A stretch of 64,000 bases of DNA from Anthonomus grandis grandis. Lineage: Eukaryota > Arthropoda > Insecta > Coleoptera > Curculionidae. The stretch covers positions 4,464,001 to 4,528,000 of the forward strand of contig NC_065551.1 in assembly GCF_022605725.1 (NCBI RefSeq), in the 5' to 3' direction. Below are positions 1 to 10,649 of this stretch, in pieces. Within the stretch, counting starts at the first letter, position 1; every line of letters starts with the position of its first letter. The notes under the pieces were generated by a model. The model was not told the origin of the DNA, did not search any database, and saw only the letters and a list, made by a program, of their open reading frames with translations. The translations under genes and the position numbers were made by a program.

Positions 1-234
1 ACTTAGAAACATTCAAATTATTTGTAACTTGATTTACAGATACTGAATCGTTACAGTTAGGCATTGCTATACATTTCAGAAAAATACTTAGAGAACAGAT
101 TGACTATATCAATGCCAGAAGAGCATTTAAAGTTTTCGTAAAATATTTCTTGAGTTTATAAATTTCCAAAAATTTCGCAGATAATTCCTAAGAGATTGCT
201 CTGTAAGAAACACATATTCATCATAGCAGTGTTT

Positions 235-790
235 TTTTTAAATTAATTAATTAATTAATTTATTTATTACTATCAACGTTTACATAAACATTCTAAGATA
301 ATACACAATAGGCATGCATAATTTATAATGATAACTATTAAGTATCTAGAAATAGAAAACTAAACTAAGATAACATCATGTGCACATTTCTTAGATTTTT
401 TAAAATTACTGCAAACGTAATCGAGACCTGCATACCTGTTAACAGTTGTAGAAATCCTATTTATTGGATTATTTAACGGATATGATGTTCAACAAAAAGG
501 AATATGCACCCTAGTTGCATAAAATGGGATATGGATTGAGTAGAGACAAATACTCAGGACATCTGGTTAGGCCACTCAGTACCTTGTAAACAAAACAGAC
601 GTTATAGAATTCTCTTCTTAGTGATAATGCAGTAATAGACAAATAAGAAATAATTTGCTCCGTACTAAGAACTACCCCAGATTTGAATAGTCTGTATCTT
701 ACAAACTTTATAAATATAGATTGGATGTTTTCAATTCGAGATTATGTTGTTTTGGTAACAAGGGGACCAGATTATAGAACACAGGTGATC
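235..790 (-). pseudogene. LINE (Jockey/R1-like) reverse transcriptase C-terminal tail, 5'-truncated
   Basis: Reading the minus strand from about 790 down gives, with small frame shifts, the region downstream of the RT domain of an insect non-LTR retrotransposon: a tract like IWSPxYQNNI, then a basic stretch ending FKSGVVLSTEQIISYL, then LRREFYNVCFVYKVLSG. Other LINEs in the window have the same kind of tail. The remnant ends in a short tetranucleotide repeat at 238-267, which fits a LINE 3' end. Polymerase and endonuclease domains are absent, so this is a dead 5'-truncated copy. The clade is a family-level guess. Confidence 0.6.
238..267. repeat. AATT/ATTT microsatellite
   Basis: A run of aatt units passing into attt units. 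It sits at the 3' end of the minus-strand LINE remnant and is probably its tail. Confidence 0.7.
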
Positions 791-1302
791 TCATTTGGTG
801 GAACCCATTAATGAGGTTTATTTCAACTTCCGAGAACTTACATCAAGGAAGCAATTTTCTTTGTTATTTATTATTTATATAAATGGAATAAGTATGTGTT
901 AAAAAAATTCTAATTATTTATTTAAATAGGCTTGGACTTTTATTTTATTAATCCCTAAACCCAACAATATTCCAAACGATATAATCTTATTTGGATCATT
1001 AAATTATAAAAAAGTAGATATTTATGTTTGTCCTTACATATAGGTTGTGTGTGATCTGTAATTTTCTTGTTATTATTTTTTTTTTGACTCAGTATCTCTA
1101 CTTACATACTAAGTATACTCTGGTTTTGTTCATGACAGTACTATTTACAACGGCTTGTACACTATTTGGAAATTACTATTCTAGGACTTAAAATAGTTTT
1201 TAACTAAAACAAAGCTTTGGCATCTATAACGCATTAAAATCTATACCGCTCCAGCCATCTTTTAAAGAATAATGAAAACTGTTATGTGAAATGACTTGAG
1301 AA

Positions 1303-1440
1303 ACATGCCTGATTTATCTGGATGACACCATTATTTTAGGAAAAACATTCGAAGAATATTGTAAGAACTTTCAAGAGGTATTCGTCAGGCTCCGAGAGAC
1401 CAACATACATATTCTATGAGGTCCAAAACATGATTTGAAA
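1303..1440 (+). pseudogene. Ty3/Gypsy reverse transcriptase fragment
   Basis: The + strand reads CLIYLDDTIILGKTFEEYC followed by KNFQEVFVRLRETNIHIL. YLDD is the catalytic motif C of Ty3/Gypsy reverse transcriptase, and the following EEHxxNLxxVFxRL-type helix is standard for the family. Only about 45 codons survive before a stop. No LTR or other Gypsy domain lies next to it. It stops about 90 bases before the Transib left end. Confidence 0.7.
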
Positions 1441-1619
1441 GGTTGACATAAGCGTTAACACGTGGTTGTTCTTTGTCCCTTCCTTTCCTCCTAGACCAGT
1501 TTCCAGACCCATTCCCATCTCTAGCCGGCGCACAGTGTGGCTTTTTCACAATTTAACTGGTAATAAATCTATTTATCGCTATATGTTTTTTTTTGTTTAA
1601 ATATATTTTATTTTAAATA

Positions 1620-2375
1620 AAAATCATTTTTTTTATCTCTGCCCCATAAATTAAAATGTTATGTATATTGGAGGGCATGTAAAACCATGGATGGAGCAAA
1701 ACAACTTTTATGCAGTTTCTATGCAATACTCTTGAAAGTAATCTGTATTAACAGAAAAGCCACAAGACATAGTTTTAGGTATAACTGAAAATCGATACAA
1801 TAAGTCTTCGTCATTATCTGTAAGTGCAGTTGCTAAGGAGGGCTGTTCAAAAAAAACAGTGTTATAATAATATAATAAATGTGTTATAATAAATATAATA
1901 ATAATAGCAGTGTTTCCGTCATCCGGTAGTACCGTAGCCAGATTTTGGAATATCGACATATATACTTTCAGATTTTAACTTATTTCTTATTAGTTCTTGT
2001 CGCTCTTTTAATATCACCTTTTCATCAGCGCTACGAACTTGCCAGTTGCATATAGTTTTACGATAGGATATATGCAAAAAAGTTTCAAACGATCTTATCA
2101 ATGCATGAAGTGTGGATAGACCATAATTGAGATGATCCTCAGTAATTGGCCTTTGTAGAACATAATCAATATTGGTCATTATTTTCGAAGTGGCACCAAA
2201 TAAACCACAAGTTTGGGTAGACGTATATGTCATTGCTGCAAAAACTTCAATCATTGACAATTGAAATTCATGTGATATGACGATTTTCTTGTTATCCAAC
2301 AAAATTTTGGTTGGGTGGATATCTTTGACCAAACCCAAGTCAAAGATATCCACCCAACCAAAATTTTGTTGGATT
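1620..2375 (-). pseudogene. Transib transposase, C-terminal part
   Basis: The minus strand reads ILLDNKKIVISHEFQLSMIE, then QTCGLFGATSKIMTNIDYV (equivalent to the RAG1 CxxC-type zinc region), LNYGLSTLHALIRSFE, and VDIPKSGYGTTGDDGNTA. An AT-rich insertion (TAATAAT-like, about 1862-1912) follows, and the frame resumes with LLYRFSVIPKTMSCGF, YFQEYCIETA and a degraded WFYMPSNIHNILIYGAE. The part that should hold the catalytic glutamate (SEEAQEARNK-type segment) is missing before the TIR, so this copy lacks a complete active site. Stops, the insertion and the terminal deletion make it a pseudogene. Confidence 0.8.
2294..2374. repeat. Perfect 36-bp inverted duplication, 9-base loop
   Basis: Arms at 2294-2329 and 2339-2374 are exact reverse complements, with spacer 2330-2338 (caaacccaa). 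One arm is genuine Transib coding sequence (ILLDNKK region); the other is its inverted copy at the junction with non-Transib DNA. Perfect arms in an otherwise decayed element suggest a recent event. Confidence 0.95.
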
Positions 2376-2379
2376 TCAA

Positions 2380-3050
2380 TTTCAATTTCAGATTTAGGTA
2401 ATTAGGTTGTTTCTTTTTGAAATAAGTTTAATTGGTGGTGGTTGGTCTGGTTAGAAAACCAAACTTTTTCTTTTGTTTCTTTTTTTTAAATTATTACTTA
2501 TATTTTTAGTTAAGCACGAGGTGGATTTAGACAATTCAGTGAGAGATTTAAAGTGGACTGTATTTATGTGATTAAAAGTAAATGTGAAAAGGCCGAAAAA
2601 CCAGCCTTTAAAGATCCTTACCTTAAGGTGTCTGTATCCGGCTTCAGCAGGCCTGCTCTGGACTTCTTGGGTCTTCTAATTCGGGTTTAATCACTAAGAG
2701 TGGTTGCGGGTTTGATAAGTAAATCACGATCTGTGATGCGGTAAGATTAAGACACCAGTTGCGGAAATAAACTTATAGATCACGACACTGGAATCAATGC
2801 GCGATGATGAAGTGCTAACAAGGAAGTCGTCTTGTCTCTCTGGTCTCCGTTCAGCAAACCAAAGGAATTTGGATATTTAAAGGCTATCGTACACGCGCAG
2901 ATTTGTTGTTGTTAAGACTTAGAAAATATGAATTAAATTGGTTATAATAAAAGGAGAAAATTAAATTAAATGAAATGGTAGTTTTAATTTGGAGAGAAAA
3001 ACAAAGAAATATTATAAAAAGAAAAAATTTAAACTATTTGGACGTTCATA
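2380..3050. other. Unidentified insert inside the Transib element
   Basis: Transib protein similarity stops near 3090 (after STRFCPP) and resumes near 2375. Only about 50 residues are expected between those points, so roughly 600 bases are extra. The stretch has a more GC-balanced core (about 2600-2900) with no convincing frame or TIR. A solo LTR or another nonautonomous element is possible. I could not identify it. Confidence 0.4.
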
Positions 3051-3079
3051 AACTAAATGTGGACGGACCAGGTGGGCAA

Positions 3080-3440
3080 AACCTGGTAGAAGATGTCCTT
3101 GGATTGTTCCACATAATTTTTTTGTTTCCTGCTTGGAGCCTTGAAGGCATTAAGCAAACCGCAAACAGATATTCGTCAGTCCGAAAATTTTTGTTTGTAC
3201 CCTGAGTGTCCTGCACTTCCATCACAGCCCCATTTGTATATCATAGTGATATTTTTTTCTCCAACCTTAAAACACTTTGTTGTACTTTAACCATTCTATC
3301 GACTGTGTGGTGTACCACCCCTGCAAAGTAACTTCTACGCAAGTTTCTTCTCCCCAGGATAACATGCTTTTTTGCTTGTTTGATGACGTTATATAATGAA
3401 TATATATCCGCATTTCTAATTTTAGCTCCAGACTTCATTA
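3080..3440 (-). pseudogene. Transib transposase, middle part with the first catalytic Asp
   Basis: The minus strand shows ADIYSLYNVIKQAKK, then HHTVDRMVKVQQSVL, then after a stop and frame change KWGCDGSAGHSGYKQKF, AVCLMPSRLQAGNKKIMW and NNPRTSSTRFCPP. The Asp in CDGSAGH (codon at 3221-3223) aligns with the RAG1/Transib catalytic Asp (RAG1 D600, ESCDGMGD context). At least two frame shifts separate these blocks. The piece sits in correct order between the N- and C-terminal pieces. Confidence 0.8.
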
Positions 3441-3534
3441 ATATATATGTACGCGCTGAAAGATGGCCATCTACATAGAGAGCAATGCTTCTTCTGGACT
3501 ATATTTTATAGGAAGTGGAGAAGGTCGAGTATGT

Positions 3535-5770
3535 TTAACTCTTTGAGGTACAGAAAAAATTGTAAACATTTATCCAAGTGGTACAAAAAAAAATGTATTC
3601 TTATTTATAACAAAAAAACATAAAAACTAATTCAAGGTGCTCTAAAATAAAACATAACATTGAGAAATATCAAATTTTTTCCTTTAAAAACCCATGGTAC
3701 ATATTTTGACCCACCATACCACTGCCTAAAGTTATTTTGTATGGTAGGACTGAAAACAAGACTTTCTTTCCCAAACATAGGGGAACTTGACACACGCTAC
3801 AGGTCCAGTTTGTGCGTATTTCAAATTCCTTGGAACTACAGACTGCACATCTTCGTCTACTGGTTCGTACTGGCTGATGTGTACTTTGACTAAGTCTAAT
3901 CGTTTCTGGTTGGGAAGGTTTCCTTTTTTTGATGGGAGTTGGTAATGGTTTTTCGGTACCGTATAATGATGTTACCAATTTGTCAGCAACTAGATGTTCT
4001 ATAATATTCAAAAGAAATTCTTTCATGTTCATTTTAGGCCCTTCAGATAACTTGTAAAGCACGTAAGCATTAACAACAGCAGCATCAATAAAAAAAACAT
4101 GATTCTTTGCCACCATTTTTTGCTTTTTCGGTTGAGGCCGTAAACTGCCCTCATTTGGTCAAATTTATCTACTGAGCTCATATGTTTATTATAATCAGCG
4201 CTATTGGGCAAGGTATGTTTTCTACACTGCCATCTTTCGCTTTCCTTTTGACCTCAGTTTTGTCATCTGGGTTGTGATAATTTGAAAGAAGGTGAACTGT
4301 TCTTTCATCGCGCCATTTAAATGCTGAAAGTCCTGTAGAACTCACGTTGACTGGTACGTCAGTCACCTCTGTGCATTGCTTTATCTTCCAGAAATTGGGG
4401 CTTATTTTTTCTGGTATGCCTAACAGTACCACAGGCATATAACTTTTCTTGATACAGTTGATTCATTAGGGCTACATTTGTAAAAAAGTTATTAAAGAAA
4501 ATTTTATGATACCTGTGGTTTTCAATTTTGTGTCATCTGAAGCACTACTTTGTTACCCAAACATTTTTCTGCAACACCACCGGTTTTGCCACAATATATT
4601 TCAAAATCCCATCAATATCCAGTGCTGTCAGCTATCATCCACACTTTATAGCCTCTCTTTACTGGCTTTGCAGGCATGTATTGTTTGATCGTAGATCGGC
4701 CTTTAAACTTTATCATAGACTGGTCCACTGATAAAAATTCGTGAGGATGCAGACACGCTTGAAAATTGGATTTCTACATTTCTAAAAATGGTCTTACCTT
4801 ATATAATTTATCAAAATTATCGGAATTTCGGTTGGGCATGAATTTGTTGTAATTAAGATGTATATTACTTAGGAGCCAACCAAAGCGATGGGCAGTTATT
4901 AGTCTACTAATATAGGGATCATGTAAAATTGGATCTGTACTCCAGTAATTCCGATATGACGGCAGCTTTTTGATACCCAGTTTATACCAATAAATGTACG
5001 CATTTCTACACTATCGGTGGGCTTATAACTTTTGCCGGAATTGTGAAAAGTTTGCTCTGCGTAGAGGTTTGTTTGAAACACCATATGTTCGACAATTTTG
5101 TCTGAAATCAGAAGTTTAAAAATATTATATGGTGTCACCCTATCTAGTTCCTTTATGACTTGGGCTAGTCCTGAATATTCCATAAATTGGACAGGTGGAA
5201 CCGTTTTATTATTCTTACTCCACTGTATTTTGAATAATGTTTTTAATTCGCTCAGTGGAATAAGGTCTTCGGGTTCCCATTCCTCCGGTTCTTCATCAGA
5301 TGATGATATTACCATATTATCCGGTTCTGATAAATTAATTATGATTTCTGGCTCGTCTACATCATTTTCATTACAACTATCATTATCCGAGTCGATATCT
5401 GATGGAATGTCGGTCAATCAAGAAAATCGGTCAAACCAATAAGCTTAAAAGGTAATGGTTCTGGAAATCGGTCACTTGCCATATTTTGCTCCTACCTAAA
5501 AAAAAACCTTACTTGTATGGTGGGACAAAATTTAACCCATAGTTAAAAATACAGAATATAGAAGTAAGTAACTCAATAATTTCAAGTTATTTAGTATAAA
5601 ACAGTTATATAAAAAGTATATCAAATATTTTTAACAAAAACACAATAAAACTTAAAAAAAAAAGAAATATCTTACCCTTTTTAGAACGAAACGTGCAACA
5701 ACAAAACATAAACAAACGAATAACCACTTGAATCACTAGGCACAATCTAGCGACATCTGCACTTTATCTG
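3535..5770 (-). pseudogene. piggyBac-like transposase remnant nested in Transib
   Basis: The minus strand gives, in order: an acidic N-terminus (DIDSDNDSCNENDVDEPEII, SSSDEEPEEWEPEDL) at 5417-4899; a DDE core fragment SVDQSMIKFKGRSTIKQYMP and KRGYKVWMIADSTGY near 4730-4615; GLSAFKWRDERTVHLLSNYH near 4330-4260; YNKHMSSVDKFDQMRAVYG and KSKKWWQRIMFF near 4190-4090; and a Cys-rich tail RRRCAVCSSKEFE...CSVCQVPLCL near 3870-3780. This is the piggyBac domain order. At least four frame breaks make it inactive. A TTAA lies at 3535-3538 and a similar inverted motif (CCAAGTGGT/ACCACTTGA) is near both ends, but the outer boundaries are approximate. Pieces of Transib coding sequence lie on both sides, so piggyBac entered second. 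Confidence 0.8.
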
Positions 5771-5789
5771 TTACCATTTGTATCATCAT

Positions 5790-5995
5790 GGCACTATCCC
5801 GTTTTGTCCTTCATTCTCTATAACTTAAACTTGCGGCGAAAGCTAGCTCTTCTTTACTATAGTTTTTTAGCAAAGGTAGAATTTTTTTCTTTCTGGAGCG
5901 ACTTTGTACATTTGAAAATAGTTTTTATGGTCGTCCTTTCTTTTTTTCTGGTTCCTGAGTCTCTTCGTTACACGTTTTTTTTACAAATTTTTTTA
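5790..5995 (-). pseudogene. Transib transposase, N-terminal part
   Basis: The minus strand reads ETQEPEKKKGRP, stop, KLFSNVQSRSRKKKILPLL, KNYSKEELAFAASLSYRE, stop, then SAMMIQMV. A GRPxKxFxxxSxRSKRRK block followed by EEL.FA..LS is the usual Transib N-terminal arrangement. Two in-frame stops are present. It lies between the right TIR and the piggyBac insertion, in the correct orientation for the element. Confidence 0.65.
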
Positions 5996-6725
5996 TAAGG
6001 GTAATAATTTTTTCATTACCGGATTCCTCATCGTTTTTAAAAGTTAAAATATTTAACACATAATTTATAACCAACTGGTTTTTGTTTGAAATATTCGTTC
6101 CTTCCTGCCAAACTTAAAAAAGTTCTCTTTTTGATAAGGACATGATATTAAAAAAAAATGATGTAACATATATAAACATGATAATTAAAAATATGTTTCG
6201 GCGCACTTTGGCGCACCCAAGAATAGTTTTTTAAAAGTCTAAATGTAGTAGACTAAATATCTATAAAGGTTTAAAATCGAATCTGAACGAATCCTGAAAA
6301 TGCAAGACCGATAAATATACAAAACACAAGAAACACAGAAAATAGCAAACCCGCCTCTAACCTTCTGCTAGCTTCGCACTTTTTGAAGTAACTTTACAAA
6401 AAACTACCTTTTTAGAAGCACAAAGACTAAATTTATTGTTTTCCTCTAAATAACACAATTTATCAAGTACTACCCGAGAAATGTTTAAAATTTCATAGTA
6501 TGTGCGAATAGACACCAATAAAAATAAAATTAAAAGCGTAAACCATTTAACAAAAAAGCATTTCAGTTTCTTATCTGCTATCTAAATTTAGATTTTTTCC
6601 TTTTCTGTAAATTGCAACCAGGGATCTGTGAGTTTATGTCTAAAACAAAAAATGTGTTTGGTGATATTTTAATTTTTTTATATTTTTTTGCAAGATAGAA
6701 GGGTAAAAAGCCACACTGTGCTGCG

Positions 6726-8035
6726 GTTAGCTTATCCTATTAACGCTGGTAAGCAGGCCGGATTTATCGTAGGAGAAACAGATTACTGGCACCCGAAACT
6801 GAGAACCCTTAACCTCACTATATAGTGGGGCGTGGGTGTAAAGAATTGAAATAGAATCCCTCGCTCATATGCTAGAGATGAGGATACAGAAAGTGTCGTT
6901 GATATTAATAAAGAAGGAATACCGTAAGACCTAAAAACGTAAAGTTTTATGACATTGTTACAGGATTAATTACGCTTTAGACGGATCTGGAGAATCCTAA
7001 CTTTTACTCATTTGGTTAAAATATTTAAAAATGACTTTGTTCTAAATTTTTCTTTCGAAACTTTATAAGTACGAGACTGCTGACTGAGACCCACCATAAT
7101 AATTACAATTGCCTTCGACTCTTAATGGAATTCGCCAATATTTTTCATTGAACCACTATCAATATTATCACCATTTTAATTCTTTGTTATTGTTTACAAT
7201 ATGCTGTGCATGGAGAAGATTTCACGGCAATTGAATTGGTCAACCGGTTTACTAAAGGGGACGCCAGTGGCGCCGCGTGTCGAATTATTACGATTTGGCC
7301 CGTATTTGTACTTTCTACAAGCCACTCTATGGTCACAGATTACCTAAACTTAGGTAACTAAGTTTAGGTAATCTGTGCTATGGTTTGCTTATTAGTGATC
7401 TACGTATGGGCTTTGATTGGGCCCATATCGGCTAAACCCAAGTAACGAGCGAAGTTCCTCAATCTCCGGTCTTGCGCCCAGACGTCTTTTGGACTACTAT
7501 TTAAGCAGTTCCGCGACGCATCTGGGGATCTTTCCAGCTCCTGCGTCTGTCAAAGGTGAACCGTGCTGTCCGCTGTGACGGAGAGAGATTAATGGTGTAG
7601 TGAAATAAATCTAGTATCATCTCTCTCCGCCAGCACATTTTTATCGAAATTAATACTAGAAACTAAACTTCATTAGTGTTTCTGCATTTTCAAGCAAATA
7701 TTTTTTTGAAGGTGATGGTTTTTAGTGGTTTGATGCCTCTCGAAACTTCGTAAGTAGTTTTCACCGTTGGTGACATTTTATTTGGTGTTCCGTATTTCCA
7801 TTGAGAAATCTTTCTTAGGGCTCCTTGAAAATGAGTACGTAAACCGCCAGTCATGACCCAGCAGTGGAGGATTTCGCCCTAAAGCCTAACAGCAAATTTC
7901 GCCGCCCTTAACCCCGTCAACCCACATCATGCCTTAGGCCCTATGTGGTGCAAAATAACCCATCGCGAGCTCTCGCCCCCGAAAGAACAACATCATGGGA
8001 CTTGACCCGTAAGCTTGCTAGTCTTTTTATTTTTG
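6726..8035. other. Gene-poor stretch with an LTR-like segment
   Basis: No convincing protein was found. At about 7495-7640 there is a TATTTAA box, a GC-rich transcribed-looking segment, and a stem (GGAGAGAGAT / ATCTCTCTCC) whose loop holds AATAAA, an arrangement typical of the R region of retroviral-type LTRs. A GC-richer block follows (7840-8010) with no readable frame. A degraded LTR element is the best guess, unproven because no second LTR or pol domain is nearby. Confidence 0.3.
7334..7377. repeat. Perfect 19-bp inverted duplication, 6-base loop
   Basis: Arms 7334-7352 and 7359-7377 are exact reverse complements around ggtaac. This resembles the larger hairpin at 2294-2374. Confidence 0.95.
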
Positions 8036-8241
8036 ATCTTAACCATATTCTTTTGATTTCTCTGTATGATTTAACATGAATTTATTATTATTATTTATTA
8101 TCATCTTCTAATTTTTATCTTTTAAACTATATTTTTATTTTATAATTATGTAAATTAAAACACTTCAATGTCACGAAGATATAATACCTATAGGTATTAT
8201 GAAGTGATCACTGACGAATTAAGGTACCTTTGGGTATAAAC

Positions 8242-8330
<89 letters not shown>
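8242..8330. repeat. (TA)n microsatellite, about 88 bp
   Basis: An almost pure TA tract, with one c interruption near the left, bounded by ttgggtata on the left and tatacccaa on the right, so the whole block is a near-palindrome. Apparent tyrosine/isoleucine-repeat reading frames here are artefacts of the tract. Confidence 0.97.
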
Positions 8331-8332
<2 letters not shown>

Positions 8333-8365
8333 CAAGTAACGAGTTTGTATATATATATATGTATA

Positions 8366-10649
8366 CAGGGTGTCCCATAATTAGTGGACGAAACGCGAAC
8401 CCTGTATTCTTTGGTCAAAAATAACCTGACTTTTTCCTATAAACATATATCGGCAAACGCCTCCCAAGGGAGCTACGCCTCTTTTAAAGGGGGCACCTGA
8501 AGATGGTTTTTTCCACTTATTTTCGAAACGGGTAAATATACAAATTTTAAATTTTGGTATTCTCCCAATTTTGATATGCTGAATTTAGTTGTCATTTCAT
8601 AATTTTTATTATTTAGTCACGTGCGTATCATTTAGGGGGTGAGCCTAAAAAAATACCTAAAAAAAAATTGTGTGCAAAGTTTTTGTTTTTTTTTCTTTAA
8701 ATTTTAAAAATTTGAAGCTTTTTACGTAAAAAAGTACCTCTTGGTCAATAACTCTACGAGTTACCATTTTCGAGAAAAACGCATTTAAAAATAATGCTGC
8801 ATAGTATTATTTTCACAACCAATTTTATGAAAACTTAGTAGCAGGCTTTGGAAAAAATTGACACACTGCATAATGACATAAACATTTGTTGTAATTGATT
8901 AGTTGTCATTTTGCATTCAAATTGTTAATATCTTTTTAACTATGGAAGACTTTTCGACCCGTGAAAAAGTAGATATTCATTTTATGTATGGGTTTTGCAA
9001 TGGAAACGCACATCGAGAACCTTAGAAGAGATTACCAATATCCCAAAGTCAAATGTAAGTAAAATTAAATATGATAAATAAATAATTAAGTACCTAATTT
9101 GTTATCCAAAAAATTAAATTTAAAGTACTTATAACTGAAAATTGAGATTGGTATAAATAGTGTTGTTATTAATTATTATCGTCGGATCGCATTAAATTCA
9201 TTTCAAAATACTCTAATTACTATTATTATTATTATTTACTTTATTTACTTGGATAAGTCTTATCACAAACATCAAACACCCCAAAACAAATCCTTTTGAC
9301 GACTAACTGGAATGTTTAGTGGCATACTAAGGTTTAGGCTTATTTCCTATGCAATTTAAAATATTTAAAAATAATTTCAGATTGGAAGAATGACTAAGAT
9401 GTTAGGATACCAACCTTTCCATTATAAAAGGGTTCAGGAGTTTTTCAGGAATTCTTCCAGCTCGAGTAGGCTTTTGTCATTGGATTTTAAATCACCCAAA
9501 TCTTCGTCAAAAAATGTTGTGATCAGATGAGGCAACTTTTTTAGGAGTAAGGGCTTTAACAGCCATAATACTCATTTTTGGAGCATCGAGAATCCGAGAG
9601 TAGTTCGACGAACTAACTTTCAGCATAGATTTTCCTTTAACGTATGGGCGGGTTTGATAGGAGATAAATTGATAGGCCCAATTATTTTGCCACACACAGG
9701 TTAACTGGTCGTCATTATTTAAATTTTCTTCAAAACAATCTCAGAGATTTACTGGACAATGTTCCCATAGAAACTCGGCTGGAAATGATTTTTCAGCACG
9801 ATGGGGCACCAGCTCACTACAGCCGACAGGTGAGAAACTGGCTGCTCAATAATTTTACAGGCAGATGGATAGGCCGAGGTGGTCCAATAAACTGGCCTGT
9901 ACGATCGCCCGACCTTAATCCTCTGGATTATTATCTTTGGGATAATATGTGCAATATTATTTATGCCACCGAAATTGATACTCCAGAAGAGCTTCAGAGG
10001 CGAATTCTCGCAGCTGCAGGCCAAATAAGAGAAAACTGATTTGAAATTCTTAGATCGACCCAAAACATTCAAAAAAGATCCAGGTTATGCATTCAGGAAA
10101 ACGGAAACTTATTTGAACATTTGCCTCAAATAAATTAGTATTTTTATCTGTTTGCAATTTATTTTTGAAGCGTGCTATTGAATTTTAATAAAAATTGTTA
10201 TTAATAATACTATGCAGTGTTATTTTTAAATGCGTTTTTCTCGAAAATGGTAGTTCCTAGCGTTATTGACCAAGAGGTACTTTTTCACGTAAAAAGCTTT
10301 AAATTTTTAAAATTTAAAGAAAAAGAAACAAAAACTTTGCAAACAATTTTTTTTTTAAGTATTTTTTTAGGCTCACTTCCTAAATGATACGCACCGGACT
10401 AAATAATGAAAATTATGAAATGACAACTAAATTCAGCATATCAAAATTGGGAGAACACCAAAATTTAAAATTTTTATATTTACCCGTTTCAAAAATAAGT
10501 AGAAAAAACCATCTTCAGGTGCCTCCTTTAAAAGGGGCGTAGCTCCCTTGGGGGCCGTTTGCCGATATATGTTTATAGGAAAAAAAGAGGTTATTTTTGA
10601 CCAAAGAATACAGGGTTCGCGTTTCGTCCACTAATTTTGGAACACCCTG
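8366..10649 (+). mobile_element. Tc1/mariner-superfamily (DD41D-type) element with long TIRs
   Basis: The element starts CAGGGTGTCCCATAATTAG and ends in the complement (CTAATTTTGGAACACCCTG), flanked by TA at 8364-8365 and 10650-10651. The inverted repeats extend roughly 450-500 bp inward (to about 8860 and from about 10195), with scattered differences. A decayed DDE transposase lies between them on the + strand. Long TIRs and a TA target separate it from ordinary short-TIR mariners. Confidence 0.88.
8942..10039 (+). pseudogene. DD41D-type DDE transposase, decayed, possible intron
   Basis: It starts MEDFSTREKVDIHFMYGFCN at 8942. After an interruption, MTKMLGYQPFHYKRVQEF and SDEATF (first Asp, near 9525) appear, then FNSHNTHFWSIENPRVV, FNVWAGLIGDKLIGPIILP, HYLNFLQNNLRDLLDNVPIE, IFQHDGAPAHYSRQV (second Asp) and RSPDLNPLDYYLW (third Asp). 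Counting residues between the second and third acidic positions gives 41, the spacing of rosa/Visitor-type Tc1-mariner relatives. The stretch 9055-9379 begins GTAAGT and ends TTTCAG and contains no transposase similarity, so it could be an intron. Several frame shifts and stops make the copy inactive. Confidence 0.8.

Larger units (their letters stand above)
1531..6720 (-). mobile_element. Transib transposon, 5.2 kb, internally disrupted
   Basis: Both termini carry a perfect 16-bp inverted repeat, CACAGTGTGGCTTTTT, at 1531-1546 and as its complement at 6705-6720. The first seven bases, CACAGTG, equal the V(D)J RSS heptamer. The flanks are CGGCG (1526-1530) and CTGCG (6721-6725), a 5-bp GC-rich target duplication with one mismatch, as expected for Transib. 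Three minus-strand coding pieces in the order N-terminus (5790-5995), middle (3080-3440) and C-terminus (1620-2375) match Transib/RAG1-like transposase. A piggyBac remnant and a second unidentified insert separate the pieces. That Transib is the relative of RAG1 is established; assignment of this copy is by eye. Confidence 0.85.

Noticed and set aside
2975..3205. 76-codon + strand frame across Transib sequence
   Set aside because: It is antisense to the Transib middle part, whose minus-strand reading has clear family motifs.
4506..4731. Two overlapping + strand frames
   Set aside because: They are the antisense of the piggyBac DDE core fragment.
8197..8424. Apparent tyrosine/isoleucine-repeat proteins on both strands
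   Set aside because: They are produced only by the (TA)n tract and have no other features.
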